Below, piece by piece: positions 1 through 10,196 of a stretch of 64,000 nt of DNA. The position numbers and the translations under genes were made by a program. The DNA lies in assembly GCF_000143415.4 (NCBI RefSeq), contig NW_003314326.1, positions 930,078-994,077 of the forward strand, given 5' to 3'. Every line of letters starts with the position of its first letter. Positions within the stretch are counted from its first letter, which is position 1. The notes beneath the pieces are model-generated. The model was given only the letters and a program-made list of their open reading frames with translations, was not told the DNA's origin and did not search any database. The stretch comes from Selaginella moellendorffii (lineage: Eukaryota; Streptophyta; Lycopodiopsida; Selaginellales; Selaginellaceae).

Positions 1-382
1 AGACGATCAGAGTGTATATTGGTATGTATATACTGGGCGATAATCATCGCCTAGAGGTAGAGAAAAATAAAAAATAGAAATGGCCTTCTCTTGTATTTAT
101 TTTTTCTTTGAGATACGGTAGACAGAACTGTCTGCTTTTACAGGAGATCTACCAACTAATAATTACTGTCAGCTGACCACTTCTTTTCCTAAGACTTTGG
201 ACAATGCTTCAGTGAATTTCTGTGTTTCACCTGCCATTTTTTACCTTCTCTTGCAAGACATTGACAGGATGCCCAATCTGAGCATCTGGAACTTCGCAGT
301 TGCCCTGTAAGGAGAAAAGAAAACAAAGACCCCAGCCTTTTCTCGTGCAAAATTTTCTCGCTTGTGCCTTGGAAGCAAGCAA
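1..382. other. 3' flank of the GDSL gene, no gene seen
   Basis: AT-rich sequence downstream of the minus-strand GDSL gene. I see no conserved protein, RNA gene or repeat here. It presumably contains the 3' UTR and polyadenylation region of that gene. Confidence 0.5.
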
Positions 383-1779
383 TCAAATGGTGTTGAGAGA
401 ACACAAGGTGTCCAGCGGAAGCTTTGGATCGAAGTAGTTTCCACTCAGTATCTGCCTGGTGATGATCCTGTTCGCGGCCTCGGTGTAGTGAACTCCATCC
501 CAGTTGAGATACTGAGATGGATCCTTGCAAGTCGTGGACACCACTGACTTGCCATTCACGATCTTCGACTCCCCGCACTGGACCCCGAAGTTGTAGTTGT
601 AATCGCCTCCTGTGCCGCAGCAAGCCCGAGTCGCGTATTGGAATCCTGGAAACACGAAACGAGAGAATCACTGGAGTTTGTAACTTTGCTCTTACCGTAG
701 CTGGCAGCGTTGAGCGTGAGAGCGTATTTGATATCGTAAGAGTTGAGGTAGACAATGGTGGTGCCTGTGAAGGCGGCTCGCATGAGTCTCGAGGCCTTTC
801 GAAGGAGCCCGTTGTAGTACTGCGTCACCGCGTTGAACTCTCGAGCGCATCCGGCCGAGTCGTAAGTCACTGCCAAGTTTGGGAAATTGGTGAGGAAGTA
901 TGGGACGCAGCCTTGCGGGCCGACGTCGGAGATGATGAACGTCTTGCCTCCTTCGGCATACACTCCCTGGATGAAAGAACAAAAGGGAAGAAGCTATCAA
1001 CGCATTGAATGGATTACCTTCACGAGGAAGATGATCCCGTCCACCACTTGATGGATGTACCCCTTGACTTGATCGAACGTCATGTTCCTCGTGTAGCCGT
1101 AGCTAAAATCATTCCCACCAATGTCCACATAGTAGATGGCTCTGGAGAAGACGCTCGGCGAGGGAAGAGCATTCAGATTTCTTGTTCCTGGCAAAGAAAG
1201 CATCCGTCAGATTTCTATCCAGCTGAGGCTCACTGTCACTACCATTGCTCGCAAGGACTCTCTGCTTGAATTCCCTGAACTGGTTGAGCTGAACGTTGAG
1301 TGAGAAGGGGCTGATGTATGTCACGGCCTGCGATGTAGCTCCGGCTGTTGCGAAGTTGACACCATAGGTGTAATTCGATCCAACAGACTGGAAGTAAGGA
1401 CTGAGGTAGGGAATCCCAAGAGCTTCAGCTGAAATCCACATGTAACAGAACACCACCATCAGATCGAAACGAAACGAAACGAAACGAAATCTAGAAGCGA
1501 AAACTTACAGAGGAAATCAACACCGAGCCGACCATCGCTGTATCTTAGAAACGGCTTCCCAGGGAACGTCATGCCATAAGGAGCAAACTCCGCCTGGCTG
1601 AAGGTCGGGAATGCCGCCTGGATTCCTCCAGTATCCGAGGTCGAGTCTCCAAAGTTGAAGAGCGCAGGGAAAGTAGCACACTCCGATGCCACTCTCGAGA
1701 TTTGGCCAAGCGACACGAGCGCAACGATCACGACTGGAATAAGCGTGCTCTCCATTCTGACCGCTCTCATCCTTGGCAT
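383..1779 (-). CDS. GDSL-type esterase/lipase, 5 exons
   Basis: Exons by eye: 1509-1779, 1243-1428, 1018-1187, 696-966, 383-645. Together they make 1161 nt, or 386 aa, the usual length for plant GDSL enzymes. A signal peptide (hydrophobic IPVVIVALVSLG) is followed by block I FGDSTSDTGG with the nucleophilic Ser. Then come the Gly-containing block GVNFATAGATS, block III GGNDF with the catalytic Asn, and block V DGVHYT with the Asp/His pair. All catalytic blocks are present, so an active secreted acyl-ester hydrolase is likely; the natural substrate cannot be read from sequence. The start is the first Met of the exon; Met9 (1755) is an alternative that places the signal peptide at the very N-terminus. 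All introns are 50-80 bp GT-AG. Confidence 0.93.
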
Positions 1780-2218
1780 CGGACAAAACTGGCTAAATGG
1801 TCCTCCCCTGCCAGCATCGCTAGCTGTGAAGAAAGAAGAGACAAGAAGTTAGAGTTGTATATCTAGAACACCCGGTGCTTTACCCGTACCGAGCAGTAAA
1901 CCTCGGTGATCCAGTGGCGGATTCCGATGGTTAGGTGGAGAATTCGTTCTTTATTCAAGACGACGAGAGCCACGGTGATGGTATCTGCACAGAAGCACGA
2001 GTATCATCAAAGCGCGGAGCTTGAAAAACTTATTTTCCATACATTACCTTAAGAAGCAGCCTTGATGATTGCAAATCACGAGGAGCACGTAGACTTTGTT
2101 GCTGCTGGCTGGCCGCATAAAGCTACTGAGATTTCTCCAATCCAGCTTCCAAGAGTCAAGCGAAAAAAGCCGAGCGACATGCTTTCCCGGAAAGCAAGCG
2201 AAGCAGCTCTTCAGCTTT
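1780..2218. other. intergenic region between GDSL gene and maturase gene
   Basis: About 440 bp lying upstream of the GDSL gene and downstream of the maturase gene. No coding similarity, RNA gene or repeat was recognised. It should contain the GDSL promoter. Confidence 0.4.
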
Positions 2219-4146
2219 TTAAGCACCACCTCTCGACTCCCTCTGTGCTGTTTCCCTGTCGACAGATTTCCTCAGCTCTTTCCAATGCCTGATGACTTCC
2301 CACGGAGGTGTCGGGCTCGGCCTCTTGAAAAAGTCGTGCTTCATCGACAACACCTGCTTGCGGCTCGGGAAAGGCCGCTTCACCACCGTCCCATCCTCCT
2401 CGTCAACTTTGATGATCAGATCCTTGGTGTAGTTCTCTATAGTCCATGGCAGCGTCTTTTGGTGCTTGCCTGTGATGGTGAGCAGGCACGAGTACCTCAG
2501 GTGGTAGTTCACCAGCAGCCTCACTTGAGGAAGATTGTTGGCACACCTGTAGTACTTGAGGATGCTCAGCGCAACGTGAGCGTACAGCAGCACAATCCCC
2601 TCGTCGGTCATGTTGAACATATTCCCGACGTGAGTTTCCTTTCCTCGCTTGAAAAACCCGGCTTCCTCCAGTAGCTTCTTGAGCTCGTCGATTGGAGCAA
2701 GCAGGTCCACGCTCGAGAACCACGTATTCCCCGTCCACATGTTCTGTATCAGCTTTGCATCGACTTTACGACTCTTGCGCGCGTCCGCTTCCGCTCGCAG
2801 GACTTTCTGGTAAAACCCTCTCAAAGTCCTGTCGATGTCCAGCGAAGCTTTCATGACCTTCGGCGGTAAAGCTCGGCTGGCCAGCTCGTTCAGCAGAGTC
2901 GAGCTTGGCCTGGGGTGGTAGGCGTCCTTGTACTTGGACTCTTTGATCATCTGCTTCAGAGCTCCCAGAATCTTGACGGAGTTCGTTTGCAGCCCCCTGA
3001 TCTCGCTGCCGGTTGCCTTGTTTGAGATCTCCATCCTCATGCGCTCCCAGTGGAGATCATCCTCGAGTTTCGCGTCGATCCTGATCTGCTCGGATCTGAT
3101 ACCGGGAGGACACATCCCTTTCTGCATGCTGTCGTCGAAGCTTTCCTTCAAAGTTATCCCGATGGCGTGTGAAACCGCATGTTGAAACTGCCGGTTGATG
3201 CGATCGATGTGCTCCATCCGGGTCTGGATAAGAATCTTGCAGGCTCTCTTCAGCCTCTGGAGATGAACCTCACCCCTGAAGCTCTCCGGCTGGAGTACAG
3301 GCTTGTAAGAAACTCCAAATCCCAAGTAGTCCACCTTTCGAGTGTAGTGCCTAATACCAGAGCGGAGTGAATCCACTATCAGGCCCTGCTCGGACTCCAC
3401 AAAACTGGAAACTTTGTTGTAAAACTCCTGGCAAGCCACTCGATCAGTGCCGCTGTAGCCAACTAGCAAATTTCCTGCGTGCCTCACGTACTGTTTTCTC
3501 TGTTTCTTCTTTGCTGCGTCTGCGTCTGTGCCTTGGAGGTTTTCGAGCTCCTGCCGGACGAAGCTGTCAACTCGATGCAAGCAGATGTTGGTCCACAAGA
3601 ACGAAAGGCCCTTGCTCAGGATCGATCCATCATGCTTGACGGGCGTTTTCCACTGGAGCTCGAGATGCCTGTAGTCCACCATCTGTTGCAGAAGCTCTAC
3701 GAGTGCACCATCGTTCACGAAAGCTTTCACAGCTCCTGATGCCTCACTGCTTCTGTCGGCCTTGACATCCCTCACCGTCAGCTTGACGAAGAAAGAAACG
3801 TCTCTCCAGTGACGCAAATCTTGCAGAGCTGTGTGAAACCCGCGGCCAGGCCGGAACGAGTGGCAGCTGGGCAGGAACAAGTCCTCGAACACCCTCTGGA
3901 GCACCAAGAAAACCGCCTCCTTGACAACTCTGCCATCGAAGCCGGGAGAGTGCCGGCGAAGGATGATGTGCTCGTCGTGTGGAAACTTGCCTTTGGGTGC
4001 CATACACAGATGCCGTGTTCTTAGTGTAGAGCAAGCGCTGCAGCATTGCGTCCTGGCCTGCGCAACAAGATGGCAAAACCTGAGGAGAGCAACTAGAAAA
4101 GAATGAGAATGTTACTCACTTGTAAACGCCTCCATCCGGAGAGCAT
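2219..4146 (-). CDS. nuclear-encoded group II intron maturase (nMAT-like), probably mitochondrial
   Basis: Two exons, 4120-4146 and 2219-4057, join in phase 0 to give 621 aa. The first residues (MLSGWRRLQ, then Arg/Ser/Cys-rich with no acidic residue) look like a mitochondrial presequence. An RT-like domain follows: GRVVKEAVFLVLQRVFEDLF, the RPGRG motif, then GSILSKGLSFLWTNICL, which matches the GGxxSPxLxNxxL block of intron reverse transcriptases. The catalytic YADD box is replaced by RHAGNLL (about residues 200-206), so DNA synthesis activity is very unlikely. The C-terminal maturase X domain is well kept (VLLYAHVALSILKYY, VNYHLRYSCLLT, about residues 490-560). No D/En endonuclease region is apparent. 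Known plant nMATs splice mitochondrial group II introns, and I infer that role here. The sub-class of nMAT is not assigned. Confidence 0.85.
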
Positions 4147-4151
4147 TGCCC

Positions 4152-4167
4152 TTTAAACCCTAAACCC
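4152..4167 (-). promoter_or_regulatory. double telo-box upstream of maturase gene
   Basis: A TTTAAACCCTAAACCC sequence lies just before the proposed start codon at 4146. Telo-boxes (AAACCCTA) are typical of plant genes for translation and organelle biogenesis, which fits a mitochondrial splicing factor. Its function here is inferred. Confidence 0.45.
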
Positions 4168-4344
4168 AGAACGAACGAAAGTGTCTAAGAACTTTACCTC
4201 ACTGAGGTTCCTGGAGATGCTCAGCGAGCTAGAATCAGTTTCTGGAAGTATAAGAAAGAGTTGATTCCTTAGTTCCAAGCAATCCAGTTCCCAATAAAAG
4301 TAGCTTCCACAGTCCGTGCGAATTCCTTTCCATCACCACAGGCG

Positions 4345-4441
4345 TCCATAGTTCTCAGCTTTCCTCCTCTTCTTCGTCCCTTACCTCAAGCTATCCCTGT
4401 CCAAGGCGTCCTGCTCTACCCGCTGGCCGGCCGCTACAAGC
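4345..4441 (+). pseudogene. BAHD acyltransferase N-terminal fragment
   Basis: Reading across a one-base frame break gives LKLSLSKA followed by VLLYPLAGRYKL. This resembles the 'LxxSLSxALxxFYPLAGR' block near the N-terminus of BAHD acyltransferases. An in-frame TAG lies upstream. Nothing of the HXXXD active-site region follows; instead the sequence runs directly into a UXS-like relic. I treat it as a gene fragment caught in a rearrangement. The match is short, so confidence is modest. Confidence 0.4.
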
Positions 4442-4448
4442 TTCTTCC

Positions 4449-5560
4449 CCACTGCTGCTGGAGGTGGACCAGATCTATCACCTTGCGTGCCCAGCTTACC
4501 CCGTGAAGACGATCATATCTTTTCTTGGCAATCTTTTCTTTTGCTTCTTGCTCTTGTTTGCTGCTTGCCCGCGGCCCGGTTTGGTTTTTGTTTTTGGTGT
4601 TGTTGCTCGTCCCTTGGTTTGTCCTCGACTTAGGCATTTACAAGACCAACGTGATGGGAACCTTTCACATGCTCGGGTTGGCCAAGCGTGTTGGTGCTCG
4701 TTTTCTTCTCACAAGTACCAGTGAAGTTTACGGAGATCCGATCGAGCACCCGCAGAAGGAGGACTATTGGTAAGATCGATGTTTCGGTTCTGCTTATTCA
4801 CTTGTTCTTCGTAAGTAGTGACTTCTAACTTGGTTTTGGTACTTGCGTTATTAATGTAGGTGTTCGGAGTTGCTATGATGAAGGCAAGCGTGTTGCTGAG
4901 ACGCTGACCATGGATTATCACAGGGATGATAGTGTCCATGTAAGATATAACTAAGCATGATCTTTTTTTTTTTTGTGGTGAGATTACAACTTGCGCAATC
5001 ACTGATGATCAGGTGAGGATTGCCCGAATTTTGGTCCACGAATGTGCATCGATGATGGCCGCGTAGTGAGCAATTTCGTTGCACAGGTAAGAAGGCTCTT
5101 TCTGCTCATACCTTGTAATTCACAACAGCTTTGAACTTAGGCTCTACGTAAGGAGGCCATGACTGTTTACATGGAAAGCAAACTTGGAGCTTTCAATGTG
5201 TCAGATCTGGTACCTTGCGTTTTTTTCTTCGACCGAAGCTTACACGTTTAGCATGCAGCTTATCAGCTTAATGGAAGGTGAGCACATCGGACAATCCCGG
5301 AGAGTTCACCATGTTGGAACTTGCACAGGTACGTCCAAATTTCCACGCCATCGTTTGCAATCGAAAACCATGCCACAGGTGATACGAGAGACGATTGATC
5401 CAGAGGCAAAGATATAGAGTTCCGGAACAACACGGAGGACGATCCACACAAGAGGAAGCCAGACATCACCAAAGCCAAGAAACTCCTTGGCTGAAAGCCC
5501 AAAATCTCCCTGGGGGAAGGGCTGCCTCTCATGGTGGAGAACTTAGGCGGCGAGTGTTTA
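4449..5560 (+). pseudogene. UXS: UDP-xylose synthase (UDP-glucuronate decarboxylase) pseudogene
   Basis: Pieces of UXS occur in order: VDQIYHLACPA (about 4460), [20 protein letters not shown] and [12 protein letters not shown] (4640-4745), [19 protein letters not shown] (4870-4920) carrying the catalytic Tyr-x-x-x-Lys, VRIARIF and GPRMCIDDGRVVSNFVAQ (5013-5085), LMEGEHIG (about 5270), and ETIDPEAKI then PDITKAKKLLG (5390-5490). The gene is broken. One T is missing in the RIFGP codons (about 5030), two bases are inserted near 5413, and TGG has become TGA at 5492-5494. The N-terminal membrane anchor and the glycine-rich NAD motif are absent. Functional UXS converts UDP-glucuronate to UDP-xylose for cell-wall synthesis; this copy cannot. 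Confidence 0.8.
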
Positions 5561-6808
5561 ATGGTGAGAACTCGAGGTAAAAGAGGCCACGGTTTTTGGA
5601 ACAGGAGAGTTACAACAAGGCAGGCTTGCAGGCTGTCCTGTACACCTATCGAGCCACAGGAGAGAAAAAACTACAAAAGAAAGAGGCAACACGGAATGGC
5701 GGTGAAAAGTTTCCAGCTTCTCAGCAGCTTGTTTCCATGGTGATATTTTCAATCTAGGAGAGAATAAAGTTTGTTGTTATGATTCTTAGCCAGTAACAGC
5801 GATGGTGGTGGTGTATGTTTCACTAGGAATTTGCCGGAAGAACAGCGAGCTTCCTGTGGTTTTGGAGGATTTTGTCCATGATGTTTGAATTAACAGCCAT
5901 GAACTACAATGGAAGTTTAACGCTCTCTTTTCGTACTGTCGGTCCGATGACTAGAGACAAGGTAGTGTCTGCATTGTTTTGTAATTTTTTACTTTGGATC
6001 TAGCATCAGCATCGTATGTGCAAGATTTTGACACCCCAGTGACGAGACGAGCGACTCATTCATAAATTCTAGATTGTGATGTAAAAAGTCGAGAAGATAT
6101 TATAAATATATATCGTAAAGGAAATTTTTCAGATGTGAAATCGAGTGGAATTTTTTCAGCTGTGACACCCTTCTACTCGGACACGATTGGCCCAGGAGCG
6201 ACCAATTAAAATCGTTGTTCCTTCAGAATTTCAAAGCCGACTCCAATCGTTAAATTCTTTGCATTGAGCTTTGTTGGTGCTCGTCGTAAAGCTCCAAAGC
6301 TCGCTGGTTATCATACCTATATAGGTATGGTTATCATACCATAGCAATCAAGTGAAAGCGGGTGAGCGAGCATAGGCAGATTGTTCATTGCAAGAAGCCT
6401 GCAACGTTCTCTAAAGAAACCGGTGCTCGACAACAGAGCAAGGTGCTTGTCAACAACGCTTGAAGAGGTTGAAGACACTTTCCTCGGCTGTAGAGATTGT
6501 GATCAAGCTTTTGCTAGGGGCTTCTTCACCTTGAATTTTCTCCTAAAATCTTGTAAACAGCCGATGTATTTCTGCTGAGATGCTTTGAGGTACCTGAATG
6601 TTAAGCTATCAAGAACAGCACTCACAGCTGGAAATAGTTTAGCACTAAGTATTTACTTTATGTTTTCTTCTCTAGATTTTCATGTTCGAAACAAGTTTTC
6701 TTGTCAAAATTTTGATGTTCGGAACCAATTATTTTTCTCCAATAAAAAGTTCTGCTACTAGAATAATACTATCAAGGCTCAAAACTAGACTTGTGATGGC
6801 ATCAGGCT
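5561..6808 (+). other. intergenic stretch, no recognisable gene
   Basis: About 1.2 kb of AT-rich DNA. Short open frames show no family resemblance. A 65-codon frame at 6381-6578 has an acceptable start, but I recognise nothing in it. It holds one small palindrome cluster, listed separately. Confidence 0.4.
6306..6340. repeat. 18-bp perfect palindrome within a 12-bp direct repeat
   Basis: CATACCTATATAGGTATG at 6312-6329 is its own reverse complement. GGTTATCATACC occurs at 6306-6317 and again at 6329-6340, overlapping the palindrome ends. Origin unknown; it could be a transposon footprint or a chance local duplication. Confidence 0.5.
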
Positions 6809-6939
6809 GTGTCATTTAAAAAACGGGAAAAAATCATTCTCATCCTCAAACTCATGCTTGAGATCTTGAATCTCCCAGCGGCCTTCTCACTGCCTAGACG
6901 AAGAAACTCTTTTCTGCATTATAATGATTCTATAGAATA

Positions 6940-7412
6940 TGCCTGGTTTAACATAAATAGGACAGCACGGATTTTTGTGAAAGCATCTGTGTGCCACAGG
7001 TGGAGAGCAGTGATTGACAGTCATGCTGGAGATTTCCTCCTCTGGTCCTTGAATACACAAAAGATCAGTTACAGCACCACTACCTTTCAGTAACGACGAT
7101 GCAACTGTTTTGCCACTGCCAGATCCGGATTCGGTCCGCTACTGGGAGCCCGTTGCCTCTGCCGGGGGCCTGCTTTGTTTCTCCCACCACTTTCTTGCTG
7201 GTGCAAAGTTTGCGGTGTGGAATCCGGCTCATTTGTGGTGCTGCCAGGTAAAACACTCATTCGATTTAAAGGGCGCCTATGGTGGTGGAGGCTTTGCGAC
7301 TGGCGGTGGTGCTTACGGCGGTGGAGGAGGCGCTTACGGAGGTGGCGACGGTGGTTACAGTGCTGGCTACAGTGGTGGCGGTCAAAGATGGAAGTCTAAA
7401 GAAGGGCATTGA
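6940..7412 (+). pseudogene. F-box-type protein fragment with a glycine-rich tail
   Basis: One frame gives VKASVCHRWRAVIDS (6978-7022), like the end of an F-box ('L..ASxVCRRWRxxI'). After a stop and frame change, SVRYWEPVASAGGLLCFS and FAVWNPAH (7125-7235) resemble the repeat segment that follows F-boxes in plant F-box proteins. The frame then runs into GAYGGGGFATGGGAYGGGGG, a glycine-rich stretch to 7412. The mixture suggests a decayed F-box gene that has joined unrelated glycine-rich sequence. No complete gene model is possible. Confidence 0.4.
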
Positions 7413-7987
7413 CGTGTTTGACTCGTTGACCTAGTCGTGGCGGCGTCACCAGGGTTGGGTGGAGGGCGGTCAACAGATAGGCTATGACTTGGGATCAAAC
7501 CGGTGTTGGATCGAGCATGAGAGGAATGTTGCTCCAGGCTGATAGAATGGAGTTAATCTAGGCTATTGTACAGCATGACAATGGTGATATGATTGTTTTT
7601 CTTTGGAACACAGGGTTTGTTTCCAAGGCGTGGTAGTTTGGAGAGGGTGCACAATTTCAATTATCCTAAAGACTTCTTGTATAGATAACAGTTTTTACTG
7701 GGATACAACACAAGTTCCTCTACTTGTGTGCAACTCATTTCAGCTTTAGGAGCGTAATATCTGATTATAGAAACAAAGTCAGAGAATTAGAATCACCCAA
7801 GGAGCGTTTTGTTTTACTTTACTTTGATCTTGAAGTCCATCTCTTTTTATTTTAAGAAAATTTGTAGAATTTTCTGGCTTAATCAAGTGGTGTTGGTTTG
7901 AAAACCTGACGAAAAACTAGCTCTCCCTACTGGGAACTAAATCAGCTCTGTGGATCCATAGTGTTGTGCCTTTCAACTGTATTATGC
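7413..7987. other. intergenic, no gene seen
   Basis: AT-rich sequence between the glycine-rich fragment and the 3' end of the minus-strand F-box gene. No coding similarity, RNA or clear repeat found. Confidence 0.4.
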
Positions 7988-8788
7988 TCATGGCTTATCC
8001 AAGCTAGGTATAAAAAGTTCATAATACTGAGCAGATTTTAGTTCTACTGTTTGGAAAGTGTCCCAAGTGTCATGAACCAAGTCATATGCCATGTAAACTC
8101 CGTGGAACATGAAGCTGCAAATCACCATATTCCCAACTAAACCGCTAAAATGCAAGGGAGGCCTCCGATTGAAACGTCTCACCCATTCATCGCGGAAAGG
8201 GAATTTTGCCACCAGTCTCCGAGGTTCGCACTTCCATATATACAGGGTACGTATATCACCAGGTCCAGAGACGGTAGTTGCATAGTCAACTTTGCCCAGA
8301 TATCTTTTCTTCATCTCTGACCACTCCCCTGTCTCAGATTTGTAAACCATCACATTGTCACTCTCGTGCCCATAAATCCACAGCGTGTAATTCCGTGTCA
8401 CTGGATCCACTATAAACTCTTCTTTAGTAGTTTCTTTGTTGGGAAAAACCTTGCGATGGTTGGTCAAAGGGTTCCATACAAAGAGATCAGAAGGGCTTTC
8501 TGACAACCATCCGGCAATCAATCCATTTGATGCTATAGCAGGCAATGAGCGACATATTTGATCGTACCCAATGTTTAATTTGAAGCTAGGCTGTGATCTG
8601 GAGAATGGGAACCATACCTCCGTACTGCTTGTAAAGAACACCATGACCGCCGGCTGATCGCCATAAAACCGGGAGAAGTTGTGGGAGATGAGAGAATCCC
8701 ATGCTTTGCACACAAGCCTACAACGAAGAAGACTTCGGAGATCAAGATGGCAGAATATTTCCCACAGCATCCATCCAGAAAGCTCCAT
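7988..8788 (-). CDS. F-box protein, intronless
   Basis: The predicted product is 266 aa from MELSGWMLWE. The F-box occupies about residues 1-40 (LWEIFCHLDLRSLLRCRLVC then KAWDSL), the surface that binds SKP1 in SCF ubiquitin ligases. The rest holds spaced aromatic motifs such as LFVWNPLTNHRKVFPN and MVYKSETGEWSEM, as in the kelch-like C-terminal halves of plant F-box proteins that choose substrates. The frame stays open upstream to 8941, but those extra 51 codons run through a solo LTR, so I place the start at 8788, directly before the F-box. Target unknown. Confidence 0.75.
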   Translation of the reverse strand: MELSGWMLWEIFCHLDLRSLLRCRLVCKAWDSLISHNFSRFYGDQPAVMVFFTSSTEVWFPFSRSQPSFKLNIGYDQICRSLPAIASNGLIAGWLSESPSDLFVWNPLTNHRKVFPNKETTKEEFIVDPVTRNYTLWIYGHESDNVMVYKSETGEWSEMKKRYLGKVDYATTVSGPGDIRTLYIWKCEPRRLVAKFPFRDEWVRRFNRRPPLHFSGLVGNMVICSFMFHGVYMAYDLVHDTWDTFQTVELKSAQYYELFIPSLDKP

Positions 8789-8821
8789 TGGATTGGAGTA
8801 CCCTAGAGCAAATGTTAGACG

Positions 8822-8960
8822 TGTCGAGATGTCAGTCTCGATCAGCTGACGTGGCATGTCCACGTGGTCATGAGTCATGTCCCTTGAGTCATGTAAAAAG
8901 AGTCGGAACACAATGAACGAGCTCATGAGTGTCATGTCCATCCCTTTTCACATCACAACG
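8822..8960 (+). mobile_element. solo LTR of a small-LTR Copia element, with 5-bp target duplication
   Basis: It begins TGTCGAGATGTCAGTCTCGA and ends near ATCACAACG. It matches the two LTRs of the Copia element at 45722-51007 but carries about 40 bp more internal sequence. It is flanked by AGACG on both sides (8817-8821 and 8961-8965), so it arose by insertion followed by LTR-LTR recombination. The last base is G where the other LTRs have A. It lies 33 bp upstream of the F-box start codon, in the promoter/5' UTR position. Confidence 0.85.
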
Positions 8961-8965
8961 AGACG

Positions 8966-9610
8966 TTGGAAGTAAATCAAGCCAGGGGAGGCTTTGACAT
9001 TGAAAGATGAAAAGCAGCAATCCTTAAGCGATTTGCACATACTTCTCGAGCGTGACTGAGCCAACGAGATCGTTTTGGAGGCTCGCCCAGCCAAAGTGGG
9101 ACGAGTTGCCATGAGCTCACGTGGACTTAAGAACACACTGCTGCGAGAAAGAAATAACATAGTCTTCCATTCTCACAGTAACAATCAAGTCAGCTAAGTA
9201 TCTTGAATTATAGGTTACGTTGTTCCTTGCAGCCAGACTGTGATTTATACAGGAAGCGTAGAAGCACAGTTCGATCTGCCGCGAGTGGACGAGAGTCTGG
9301 TCGCGCAAAACCAGTTAGAAAAACCCGAGCAAGATGGGCTTTTGAGTTTCTGTTCAAGCATTTGAACACGAAGAGAGAGTTTGTACGAACGCCTCCAAGA
9401 ACAGATTCTCTTGATAAGAGAAAACTAACAAGGCGAGCCTGATTTGTGTTTGGAACCACGCTGGATGGAGATCCGCTAGGGGATACGTCGCGGGCGTGCT
9501 GCTGCTGTGGCCAACGTCAACGATCATCTTCTTTTAGGCGCAAGAGAAGACGAGCCAGAAAAGAATCACCACAAAAGCGTTTGCATTGATCAAACTGCAT
9601 TGCTCCACAC
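8966..9610. other. intergenic, no gene seen
   Basis: Between the solo LTR and the B3 gene. The overlapping short frames on both strands resemble nothing I know. It presumably holds the upstream region of the F-box gene and the 3' end of the B3 gene. Confidence 0.4.
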
Positions 9611-10196
9611 TCAATGTAGCTCCACCTCAAGTAGAAAGTCGTACACTCCCAGCTTGCTGAGCGTTACCATGCGTCCAGCTTCAAGGTGGAGATGATCTAC
9701 CACAGGCTTCCAATTGAGAAAGTAATTGCTCCTTCCCGCTTGGAATCTCATGCCGAGTGTCCACTCGAAGTTCCCATGGTGCAGTTTCACGTCTTTCGCC
9801 ACAGCCTCGCCTTGGTCGATGGCCTCGTCGTCTTCTTCTTCCGTGAAGAAACATGTGTAATTCTTGGGTATGGTGAGGCGATTTTGCTGACTAACATCCG
9901 TGGCCGTGAGGCGTTTCGAAAACCTGCAAGAAAAATGGATGATCAAGTGCCTAGAAGAAAGAATGAAAGAATGGAATGAAAGAAACACAAGCACAAATGA
10001 AAGAAAGAATGAAAGCATGGATGATGAACAAACGAGAAAGAAGCTCGCTTTACCTCTGACCTCCAGCTCCTGGCACAGCTCCAGCTCTCAGCGCACCATC
10101 TCCCGGCGCAGCTCCAGCTCTCAGCGCATCATCTACCGGCGCAGCTCCAGCTCCCGGTCCCGGAGCAGCTCGAAACCGCCTAACGCATCCAGACAT
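9611..10196 (-). CDS. small B3-domain protein, 2 exons
   Basis: Exons 10054-10196 and 9611-9923 join in frame to give 151 aa. The start ATG (10196) directly follows an in-frame TGA. Exon 1 encodes an Ala/Gly/Pro-rich leader containing an 11-residue repeat (APVDDALRAGA then APGDGALRAGA). Exon 2 encodes a B3-like DNA-binding fold: LTATDVSQQNRLTIPKNY, an acidic loop, VKLHHGNFEWTLGMRF, then LEAGRMVTLSKLG and a terminal strand. This follows the order of B3 domains (…RLxIPKxYA…, W-x-L/F-x-x, …LxxGDxVxL…). B3 proteins are plant transcription factors that bind the DNA major groove. At 151 aa it is a single-domain member. Expression is unproven. Confidence 0.65.
10076..10161 (-). repeat. 33-bp in-frame tandem repeat in the B3 gene leader
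   Basis: About 2.6 copies of a 33-bp unit starting CAGCTCCAGCTC on the plus strand. Because 33 is a multiple of three, the copies encode 11-residue repeats and can vary in number without breaking the frame. Confidence 0.7.

Noticed and set aside
2096-2674. 192-codon plus-strand frame over the maturase gene
   Set aside because: Overlaps the well-supported maturase X domain on the other strand and resembles nothing.
7266-7412. Glycine-rich RNA-binding protein gene
   Set aside because: Only a short GGGAYGGGG run; no RNA-recognition motif, signal peptide or start in context.
8788-8941. Upstream extension of the F-box protein to a Met at 8941
   Set aside because: Most of the added residues are the antisense of a solo LTR with its own target duplication; the F-box begins right after the Met at 8788.
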